Below are positions 19,796 through 26,929 of a stretch of 43,222 nucleotides of DNA, in pieces. The notes beneath the pieces are model-generated. The model was not told where the DNA came from and did not search any database. It was given only the letters and a program-made list of their open reading frames with translations. The stretch's first letter is position 1; each line of letters opens with the position of its first letter. The translations under genes were made by a program, and so were the position numbers. Source of the DNA: DASZIT01 sp052143315 (lineage in GTDB: Bacteria > Actinomycetota > Acidimicrobiia > Acidimicrobiales > RAAP-2); the NCBI GenBank assembly GCA_052143315.1, contig JBKQTE010000098.1, positions 1-43,222 on the forward strand, written 5' to 3'.

Positions 19796-21753
19796 CCGGC
19801 CGTCCCCGGTTCGGCCAGCACGCAGCTGGCCACCGACTGGCGGGACGCGGCGGCGGCCACGGCTCCGGTGGTGCAGGTGGTGAACCGGGCGCCGGTCAGC
19901 GGCACCGGGGCGCCGGTGGTCACCACCGACGACCAGACCCAGGCCGAGCGGTCGTAGCGGGGGGCGGCTCCGAGGGCGGCGGTGAACAGGCCGACGGCCA
20001 AGGCGGTGGAGCGACCCTGGTCGTAGGCGGGCAGTCCGGGCTGGTCGGGGACGACCACCATGGTCACCCCCCAGAGGGTCAGGGCGTGGCGGATGGCGGC
20101 CAGGTTGGCGGCGGTGGGCTCGGGCGCCGGCCCCAGGGCGAACGAGGCGTCGAAGAGGACCCGGAACCCGGCCTGGGCGTCGCCGGCCCGGCTGGCCACC
20201 CCCCCGGGTCCGCCACCCCCGGCCAGGGCGTACCGCATGGAGGTCACCGCCTGCCACGCCATGGGGGACTGCACGCCGGCGAAGGGGGCCGGATAGGACA
20301 GCACCACCTGACCCGGGGGCAGGGTGGCCCCCACCTGCCGGTACCACTCGGGAAGCACGACCGACTGGGCGGTCAGCGGCAGGTTCGGCCACAGGGCCAC
20401 CAGGCTCGGGACGACCGCCACCACCGCCAGCCCGACCGCCATCACCGCCGCCCGGGGCCAGGCCACCGGTGGGCGGAGGGCGGCACCCCAGGTGTGCACC
20501 CGGTCGACCGCTACTGCCGCCATGATCGCCAGGCAGACGGTGAGCACCAGGGTGAATCGGATCTCGACGATGTCGCCCACCCACGGCAGCCTGTCGACCG
20601 CCTGCCAGGGCACCCAGTAGCCGTGCCCGGGGCCCAGTGACAGCACGCCGGCGACCAGTCCGAGGGACCCGAACAGCCAGAGACGCCGATCGTGGCGCCA
20701 GATGAGCAGGCCGACCAGGGACAGCACCACCGTCCCGGGGCCCAGGTAGCCGAGCCCTGGGAGGGCGGGCCCCTGGTACCCGCCGAACCGCTGCATCTCG
20801 CCCACCAGCTGCGCCGAGCCGCTGCCGCTCCAGAAGCTGGCCACGGTATTGCCGTACTGGTCGATGGCACCGTTCGACCAGATCGGCCCGGTCAGGTGGG
20901 CCGGCCCCCGCAGCAGGAACCAGGCCGGGTAGGCCAGCGCCACGGCGACGGCGCCGAGGCAGGTGACGGCGCCCCGGGCGGCGTGGCCGGCCCGGGCCCG
21001 GATCGCACCGGGCTCGCGCACGGCGGCATAGCCCGCCACCACCGCCACCGCCACCAGGGCCATCAGCGCGGTGATCACCAGGACCTCGGTGGACACGAAG
21101 AACTGGACCACCAGCAGGGCGGCCAGGGCCACTCCCGTCCGGTAGGGGGAGCGGCCCTGGCGGACCAGGAGCTCGTCCAGGGCCAGCACCACCAACGGCG
21201 GGATGGCCAGGAAGGCGATGTTGATCTGGTTGTAGGCCAGCTCGGTGACCATGAACGGCGAGAACCCGTAGACCAGACCGCCGAAGACGGCGGCCGGGGA
21301 CCAGCGGACCCACCGGCGGAGGAGAAGCAGCATGGCGAGCGCCGACAGGGCCGGTGCCAGGGTCAGGGCCACGTTCATGGCGGCCACCGGGCCGAACAGC
21401 CAGGTGACCGGGGCCAGCACCACTGACAGGGCCAGCACGCTGGTGTCGTTGAGCAGGTTGATGCCGGTGGGATGGAACAGCCACTGGGAGTACAGCACGC
21501 TGTGGCCGTGGGTGAGGGCGAACGGCGGCCAGGCGAAGAACCAGAGGAACCGGGCGGCGTCCCCGCACCCGCAGGTGGTGGTGGACGTCGGGTGGTGACC
21601 CCAGATCCCCCACCACAGGCCGACGGAGACCACCAGGTACAGGGCGGCCGATCCGGCCACCACCCGGGGGCCGGCGTGCCGCTGGTCACCGTCGTCGGGC
21701 GCGTCGGTGGGAACGGCCGGATCGGTGGGTCGGGCGGCCAGTGTCTCGGTCAT
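19792..21753 (-). CDS. GT-C-like membrane protein with CxCxD motif (paralog D)
   Basis: A 653-residue family member. TM1 (about 32-50) precedes C61-G-C63-G-D65, then FLWFFAWPPFALTHGHS, FHPTGINLLNDTSVLALS and LAPVTWLFGPVAAMNVALTL. GPAHLTGP and RFGGYQGPALPGL occur in a central outer loop, and RHDRRLWLFG in a cytoplasmic loop. The C-terminal domain has LPPGQVVLSYPAPFAGVQ, MAWQAVTSMRYALAGGGGPG and VTMVVVPDQPGLPAYD, and ends with C627 and C644. It begins 1 nt after the stop of the AftB-like gene (TGACATG), which indicates a single transcript with translational coupling. Substrate unknown. Confidence 0.7.
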   Translation of the reverse strand: MTETLAARPTDPAVPTDAPDDGDQRHAGPRVVAGSAALYLVVSVGLWWGIWGHHPTSTTTCGCGDAARFLWFFAWPPFALTHGHSVLYSQWLFHPTGINLLNDTSVLALSVVLAPVTWLFGPVAAMNVALTLAPALSALAMLLLLRRWVRWSPAAVFGGLVYGFSPFMVTELAYNQINIAFLAIPPLVVLALDELLVRQGRSPYRTGVALAALLVVQFFVSTEVLVITALMALVAVAVVAGYAAVREPGAIRARAGHAARGAVTCLGAVAVALAYPAWFLLRGPAHLTGPIWSNGAIDQYGNTVASFWSGSGSAQLVGEMQRFGGYQGPALPGLGYLGPGTVVLSLVGLLIWRHDRRLWLFGSLGLVAGVLSLGPGHGYWVPWQAVDRLPWVGDIVEIRFTLVLTVCLAIMAAVAVDRVHTWGAALRPPVAWPRAAVMAVGLAVVAVVPSLVALWPNLPLTAQSVVLPEWYRQVGATLPPGQVVLSYPAPFAGVQSPMAWQAVTSMRYALAGGGGPGGVASRAGDAQAGFRVLFDASFALGPAPEPTAANLAAIRHALTLWGVTMVVVPDQPGLPAYDQGRSTALAVGLFTAALGAAPRYDRSAWVWSSVVTTGAPVPLTGARFTTCTTGAVAAAASRQSVASCVLAEPGTAG

Positions 21754-21754
21754 G

Positions 21755-23638
21755 TCAGGCCGCCCCTCGGCGGCCGTCGCAGAGCTGGCGCCGCGCCACG
21801 GTCGGGTCGGCGCTGAACGACATGGCGGTGTACCGGAACGAGTCGACGATGTCGGACGCCGCCCGGGACACGGTGAGGGGGGCGGTGATGGCGGCCAGGT
21901 ACGAGGACAGGGGGGCGCACCCGAGGGCCTGGGAGGCGGCCGTCACCGCCACCGGCGACGGGCCGTTGGGGACGGTCGTCTCCCCGGCCACGCCGAAACG
22001 GCCTGCCATCCACGACGGGCCGATCTCCTTCTCGTGGCCCGGGCGGGCGTGGACCAACACCTGGGTGTGGCTGCCGATCGGGTTGGCCAACGAAAAGGTG
22101 TCGAACACGTAGACCTTGGGCCCGACCAGATAGCCGATCACGCCGATGGCCGGGACGTTGACCGCCAGGGTGAACGGCAGGGGCGAGTGGGCCGGCACCG
22201 TGGCCTTCGGGTCGATGGGCGCGTAGGGGTTGGTGATGATGAGCATTCGCTGTTGACCGGCTGGCACCTCCTGGGCCATCTGGTGGAGGAGCGCCCCGCC
22301 CTCGCCCGACAGGGCGCGGCGGTAGTCGGTGGCGGTCACCGGGTGGGCGTTCCCGGTGGCCGTGATCCAACTGTTTCGCTCGTTGGAGATGAAGACGGTC
22401 TGGGGGTTGAGGCTGGTGGGCTTGGGTGGGACGTAGCGCAGCCACCCGGCGCAGACCACCGCCCACACCACGATGCCGGCCACCGGCACGGCCACCACCG
22501 TGCGCAGCTGGGTGAGGGTCACGAAGATCGGGAGGCAGATGGCGAAGAAGGCCGGCAGCAGCAGGCGGGCGTGCATGTAGTCACCCCCTACGTAGACCAC
22601 GTAGGCCAGGTCGACCAGGCCGGCCGCCACCGGGGTGGCCAGCAGCAGCACGCCCATCCGGTCACCGCTTCCCCACCACCTGGCGACCCGACCGCCGAGC
22701 ACGGGCACGGCCAGCAGCAGCGGCAGCCACAGGGTGTACGGAGCCACGAAGTTCCACAGGTAGGTGAACCCCTGGGTGGGCCACGCCGACCCTGCCGTCT
22801 TGGCCAGGCCGGTATTGGCCACCAGAAGGGCGTAGTAGGCCATACGGAACACCTGGTAGGCGATCGGAAGGGCCGCCGCCCCGACGATGGGCACCCCGAA
22901 CCGGCGCCAACCGGCGCCGTTCCCCGACCATCCGGGAGCGGCCACCACGACCAGCAGGCCAGCCAGGAACACCGCCGAGACCAGGGCCAGCTCGGGACGG
23001 ATGAGGGTGCCGAGCCCCACCAGCACCGCCGGCCCCAACGCCCCGGACCGCCGGTCCTCCACCCTGACCAGGGCCAGCAGGCACAGCCCCAGCCACAGGA
23101 AGACCATCGACATCTCGAGGCCGGAGGTGGCGAACTCCCAGACACCCGCCACCACCGACACGATGACCAGGCCGAGCGGGAAGACCGACGAGTCCCCTCG
23201 CCTCCGCCCCAGGCGCTGCACGGCTAGGCCGCCGGTGAGGAAGCCGAACCCGGTGCAGACCAGGCCGAGCACGACCGAGAGCCACTCGATGGCCGCGAAC
23301 GGCAGGGCGACGTGCAGCGCCGTCAGCGAGAAGAGCCACAGAGGATCGGAGTCCACCTCCACCCGCTCCCCGACGTTGAAGACGAGCCCGTGCCCGGCCA
23401 GCAGGTTGTCGATGATCCGGAAGTTGATGAAGGCGTCCTCGTCCACCCACCGGTACAGCCAGGCGCCGACCAGGACGATGACCACCGGCACCACCAGCGG
23501 CCACCACGGGGGCAGGCGGGGCCCACCCCGGCCGGGTGCCGGTGGGGCGGCCTCCCCCTGGCCGACCGGGATCGGGGCACCGGTGAGGTCGGCCTCCGGC
23601 CCGGACCGTCCGGGCAGGGAGGCAGTGGTCGGGCTCAT
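21755..23638 (-). CDS. AftB-like arabinofuranosyltransferase (GT-C)
   Basis: A 627-residue membrane enzyme. The first outer loop reads WVDEDAFINFRIIDNLLAGHGLV, then FNVGERVEVDSDPLW. This is the conserved entry of AftB (terminal beta-1,2-arabinofuranosyltransferase) and related GT-C enzymes, with acidic residues D66/D68 at the expected catalytic place. GGDYMHARLLLPAFF in a later loop also matches that group. About ten membrane segments and a soluble C-terminal region follow. In Mycobacteriales AftB caps arabinan chains from decaprenyl-phosphoarabinose outside the membrane; other bacteria carry relatives whose glycan is not known. ATG 23638 overlaps the acyltransferase stop (ATGA). Arabinose specificity is inference. 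Confidence 0.65.
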   Translation of the reverse strand: MSPTTASLPGRSGPEADLTGAPIPVGQGEAAPPAPGRGGPRLPPWWPLVVPVVIVLVGAWLYRWVDEDAFINFRIIDNLLAGHGLVFNVGERVEVDSDPLWLFSLTALHVALPFAAIEWLSVVLGLVCTGFGFLTGGLAVQRLGRRRGDSSVFPLGLVIVSVVAGVWEFATSGLEMSMVFLWLGLCLLALVRVEDRRSGALGPAVLVGLGTLIRPELALVSAVFLAGLLVVVAAPGWSGNGAGWRRFGVPIVGAAALPIAYQVFRMAYYALLVANTGLAKTAGSAWPTQGFTYLWNFVAPYTLWLPLLLAVPVLGGRVARWWGSGDRMGVLLLATPVAAGLVDLAYVVYVGGDYMHARLLLPAFFAICLPIFVTLTQLRTVVAVPVAGIVVWAVVCAGWLRYVPPKPTSLNPQTVFISNERNSWITATGNAHPVTATDYRRALSGEGGALLHQMAQEVPAGQQRMLIITNPYAPIDPKATVPAHSPLPFTLAVNVPAIGVIGYLVGPKVYVFDTFSLANPIGSHTQVLVHARPGHEKEIGPSWMAGRFGVAGETTVPNGPSPVAVTAASQALGCAPLSSYLAAITAPLTVSRAASDIVDSFRYTAMSFSADPTVARRQLCDGRRGAA

Positions 23639-24846
23639 TCGGCCGCCGGAGGGGGGGACGCCTCAAGCGCCCGGCGCCGCCAACGCGTCATGGGTCGCTC
23701 CATCAGGTACCAGCTGGCGGCGGCCAGGGCGAAGATGATGGCCAGGCGGACCAGCTCCGACGGCCAGTACGACCACGGGAGGTCGGTTTTGGAGAAGACC
23801 CCGGTGGCCACGTAGACGGGCCAGTGGATGATGTAGATGGTGTACGACATGTTGCCCACCAGGACGAGGAGGGGAAGCCCCATGGCCCGGGTGCCGAGGC
23901 CCTCGGGCCTCACCACGAAGTAGGCGATGATCACCGCCGAGGTGATCTCGGTGATCGGGAGCCACCACAGCGGCAGCGACCGGGCCCCTAGCCCCACGTA
24001 GAACAGCACCCAGATCATCACGCCGGTGGAGACCAGGGCGGCGGCCGCCAGGACCCGCGTGGCCCACGGCCTCCACTCCTGGAGGTGTCCGCCGGTGGCG
24101 ACGAGGCCGAGCAGGCAGCCGAGGAAGAGGGCGTCGGCCCGGGTGTCGAAGGCGTAGTACACGCGGCCCGACACGTAGGCGTTCCAGTGGTGGGCGCCCT
24201 CCACGATCCGTACCCGGTTGACCACGGAGACCACGATGCCGGTGGTGGCCAGGGCGTAGGCCAGCTTGCGGTTCCCGAACCGGAGGGCCACGAAGAACAG
24301 GACCGCCCAGACCAGGTAGAACTGCTCCTCCACGGCCAGCGACCAGCACTGGGACATGAACCCGAGGAACGGCTCGTGGCCGAAGGCCGAGCGGTAGTCG
24401 GACACGTAGAACAGGGCGGCGGCGGAGTCCCCCCAGATCCGGTTGGCGGCGTTGGACACCGGCACCACGGCGGCGTAGACGGCGAGCAGGGCGATGGCCA
24501 GCACCAGGGGGGGGAGCAGGCGGACGGCTCGCCGCCCGTAGAACTTCGACAGGCTGATGGTGCCGGTGCGCTGGTGCTCGATGGCCAGCATCGAGGTGAT
24601 CAGGAACCCGCTCAACACGAAGAAGACCCCGAGGGCCTCCCACGACCCGGGCAGGGTCCGGAAGTTGGAGTGGAAGATCAGTACCAGACTGACGCCCACC
24701 GCCCGGATGCCGGTCAGGGCCGGGCGGTTGCCGAGCCGGAACGGGGCCCTGGCCGGCGGCCCGGCGTCGGTCTGGGCCGGAGCCGTGCTCGCCACCGGCG
24801 GGAGGACCAGGGATGGCGAACTGGGGGACTCGCTCACGTCGGCCAT
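23635..24846 (-). CDS. Acyltransferase-3 membrane protein
   Basis: A 403-residue O-acyltransferase with no SGNH domain. The signature is present: FRLGNRPALTGIRAVGVSLV, LIFHSNFRTLPG with the conserved His, GVFFVLSGFLITSML, FYGRRAVRLLPPLVL and WSLAVEEQFYLVWAVLFF. About ten membrane segments end in ASWYLMERPMTRWRRR. Proteins of this type acylate surface glycans or lipids. It is the first gene of the minus-strand operon that continues through the AftB-like enzyme and four paralogs. ATG 24846 was chosen because a CACAAT hexamer lies 7 nt upstream; ATG 24855 (three residues longer) is an alternative, and a frame reaching 25176 would cross the divergent promoter region. The closest copy in the window is at 29041-30285. 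Confidence 0.85.
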   Translation of the reverse strand: MADVSESPSSPSLVLPPVASTAPAQTDAGPPARAPFRLGNRPALTGIRAVGVSLVLIFHSNFRTLPGSWEALGVFFVLSGFLITSMLAIEHQRTGTISLSKFYGRRAVRLLPPLVLAIALLAVYAAVVPVSNAANRIWGDSAAALFYVSDYRSAFGHEPFLGFMSQCWSLAVEEQFYLVWAVLFFVALRFGNRKLAYALATTGIVVSVVNRVRIVEGAHHWNAYVSGRVYYAFDTRADALFLGCLLGLVATGGHLQEWRPWATRVLAAAALVSTGVMIWVLFYVGLGARSLPLWWLPITEITSAVIIAYFVVRPEGLGTRAMGLPLLVLVGNMSYTIYIIHWPVYVATGVFSKTDLPWSYWPSELVRLAIIFALAAASWYLMERPMTRWRRRALEASPPPAAE

Positions 24847-24853
24847 CCGGACC

Positions 24854-24859
24854 ATTGTG
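24854..24859 (-). promoter_or_regulatory. Possible -10 hexamer CACAAT for the six-gene minus operon
   Basis: Minus-strand CACAAT ends 7 nt before ATG 24846. It would give a leaderless or nearly leaderless transcript for the whole operon. The region between the divergent operons (24847-25027) holds no gene. Confidence 0.35.
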
Positions 24860-24942
24860 TCCCACCGCGCCGGGACCGGGCGGGCCCCCCCCAATTCCCG
24901 GGCCCCACCCGACTTGACCAGGGCACAAGGTGTCCCCGGGAG

Positions 24943-24948
24943 TAGCAT
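24943..24948 (+). promoter_or_regulatory. -10 hexamer TAGCAT for the plus-strand paralog pair
   Basis: TAGCAT predicts a start near 24955 and a leader of about 73 nt ending in a GAGGAG ribosome binding site (25015-25020), 7 nt before GTG 25028. A TTGACC at 24914-24919 is 23 nt upstream, too far for a normal -35. This leader contrasts with the leaderless neighbours. Confidence 0.4.
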
Positions 24949-25027
24949 CGGGCCGCCTGATGCGGTGGTCGGCTCCATCGGACGTCGGGCACCGACCACC
25001 CATGCCCGACTGCCGAGGAGACCTTCC

Positions 25028-26929
25028 GTGAGCCCGGTGGACCTGGAGGCAGCCGAGGCGGTCACCACCGGGCACCGACGACGGGGGCGGTCCCTGGCGG
25101 TCGCCGGCGGTGTGTACCTCCTCCTGTCGTCGCTCCTCTGGTGGCACGTCGGGTCCCGTCCGGGCTCCGTCACCACCTGCGGATGCGGTGACGCGTCGTT
25201 GACCCTGTGGGTGGTCGAATGGCCGGCCTACGCCATCGCCCACGGGCTCAACCCCTTCTTCTCCTCCAAGCTGTTCGTTCCCCAGGGCATCAACATGGCG
25301 CCGAACTCCCTGGCCCTCGGGGTCGGGTTCGCCCCGGTCACCTGGCTGTTCGGCCCGGTCGCCTCGCTGAACGTCATCGACGTGCTCTCCCCGCCGCTGT
25401 CGGCACTCTCCATGTTCTGGCTGCTGCAGCGTTGGGTACGCCGGCCGCCGGCCGCCTTCGTGGGCGGCCTCTTCTTCGGCTTCTCCCCGTTCGTGCTGGT
25501 CAGCCTGGCACTGGGTCATCCCAACTTCGGCCTGCTGGCCCCGCTGCCGCTGATGGTGGCCTGCCTCGAGGACCTGGTGGTCCGGCACCGGCACCGGGCG
25601 GTCCGGGTGGGGGCGGCGCTCGGGTTGCTGATGGTCGTCGAGTTCTTCGTGAGCGTGGAGGTGCTGCTGCTGTTCGCCCTGTTCGCGACGTTCGCCGCTG
25701 TGCTGGGTGTGGTGCTGTCGGGCGGACACGACCTGGGGATGCACCTGCGGTCGGCGCGGCGCGGCCTCCCCGGCCTGGCCGTGGCGGCCGGGGTCGTCGC
25801 CGCCCTGCTGGCCTACCCGCTGTGGTTCTTCTTCGCCGGCCCTGCCCACCTGGTCGGTCGGGCATGGCCCAATTCGCCGGCCGGCACCGTCGGGAGCACC
25901 CCCGCCGACTTCGTCAACGGGTACCTTCCCCCGTCGCTGGTGGGGATCATGCGCCTCTTCGGCGGGTACCAGGGCCCGGCCCTCCCCATGCTGTCGTTCG
26001 TGGGGATCGGCGTGGCGGTGGTGGCGGTGGCCGGCTTGGTGCTGTGGCGCCACGACCGGCGGCTCTGGTTCTTCGGAGTGCTCGGTGTGGCGGCGGCGGT
26101 GCTGTCCCTGGGCGTCGGGAACGGGTACTGGGCTCCCTGGCGGCTCTTCGTCCACCTCCCGGTACTGGACAACGTGGTCCCGGTCAATGTGTCGGTGATC
26201 ACCGATCTCTGCGTGGCGGTGCTGCTGGGTCTGATCGCCGATCACGCGTGGCTCGCCCTTCGGAGCCGCCGGGGGAACCGGCAGGCCTGGTGGGGCGGAG
26301 CGGTGGTGGGGGCGGTGGCCCTGGTGCCGGTGGTGGTGGCCCTGTGGCCCAATCTCCCCATGACCGTTCGGGCGGTGGTGGTGCCCGAGTGGTTCACCAG
26401 CCGGGCACCGCGGCTCCCGACCGGCTCGGTGGTGCTGCCCTACCCGGCCGCGCTGGGCGGTATCCAGTCGTCGATGAGCTGGCAGGCCGTGGAGCGGATG
26501 CCGTTCGCCATGGTCGGCGGCGGGGGACCGGGGGTGGCTCCGTCGCGGGCCGGGCCGGAGCGGCCGGGCTTCGAACTGCTGGCCGACGCCTCGCTCCCCT
26601 TGAGCCCGGAGCCCCAGCCCACCAGCGCCAACCTGGCGGCCATCCGTCGGGCCATGGCCGGATGGGGCGTCACCACGGTGGTGGTCCCGGACCAGCCCGA
26701 GCTGCCCACCTACGAGCGGGGCCGGAGCGTGGCCTATGCGGTCGGCCTGTTCACCGCAGCCCTGGGCCGCCACCCCGTCTACCAGGACCGCGCCTGGGTG
26801 TGGGACGGCGTCCGGCAAGCCGGGTCGTCGATCGTCCTCTCGTCGGCGGCGTTCCAGGCCTGCGTCGGCAACGGTGCACTGGGTGCCTCGCCCGCTGCCG
26901 CCGCCTCCTGTGTGGCGGGCGCCGGGTGA
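25028..26929 (+). CDS. GT-C-like membrane protein with CxCxD motif (paralog E)
   Basis: A 633-residue family member on the opposite strand from A-D. The motif is C51-G-C53-G-D55, followed by SLTLWVVEWPAYAIAHGLN. The HPTG position reads FVPQGINMAPNS. FAPVTWLFGPVASLNVIDVL, PPAAFVGGLFFGFSPFVL, GPAHLVGR and LFGGYQGPALPML are all recognisable. The C-terminal domain has LPTGSVVLPYPAALGGIQ, MSWQAVERMPFAMVGGGGPG and VTTVVVPDQPELPTYER, and ends with two cysteines 16 residues apart. GTG 25028 is set by GAGGAG 7 nt upstream. The stop overlaps the next start (GTGA). Topology is as in A-D, with probably about ten membrane segments. Confidence 0.7.
   Translation: MSPVDLEAAEAVTTGHRRRGRSLAVAGGVYLLLSSLLWWHVGSRPGSVTTCGCGDASLTLWVVEWPAYAIAHGLNPFFSSKLFVPQGINMAPNSLALGVGFAPVTWLFGPVASLNVIDVLSPPLSALSMFWLLQRWVRRPPAAFVGGLFFGFSPFVLVSLALGHPNFGLLAPLPLMVACLEDLVVRHRHRAVRVGAALGLLMVVEFFVSVEVLLLFALFATFAAVLGVVLSGGHDLGMHLRSARRGLPGLAVAAGVVAALLAYPLWFFFAGPAHLVGRAWPNSPAGTVGSTPADFVNGYLPPSLVGIMRLFGGYQGPALPMLSFVGIGVAVVAVAGLVLWRHDRRLWFFGVLGVAAAVLSLGVGNGYWAPWRLFVHLPVLDNVVPVNVSVITDLCVAVLLGLIADHAWLALRSRRGNRQAWWGGAVVGAVALVPVVVALWPNLPMTVRAVVVPEWFTSRAPRLPTGSVVLPYPAALGGIQSSMSWQAVERMPFAMVGGGGPGVAPSRAGPERPGFELLADASLPLSPEPQPTSANLAAIRRAMAGWGVTTVVVPDQPELPTYERGRSVAYAVGLFTAALGRHPVYQDRAWVWDGVRQAGSSIVLSSAAFQACVGNGALGASPAAAASCVAGAG

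Noticed and set aside
19796..21616. Upstream extension of the 17741-19795 frame to a 1291-residue protein
   Set aside because: Same situation: it shadows paralog D in a different frame with Pro/Arg-rich sequence and no family motif.
24847..25176. N-terminal extension of the minus-strand acyltransferase to 25176
   Set aside because: It would cross the promoter, ribosome binding site and first codons of the divergent paralog E, and the added sequence is Arg/Pro/Thr-rich and unlike its paralog.
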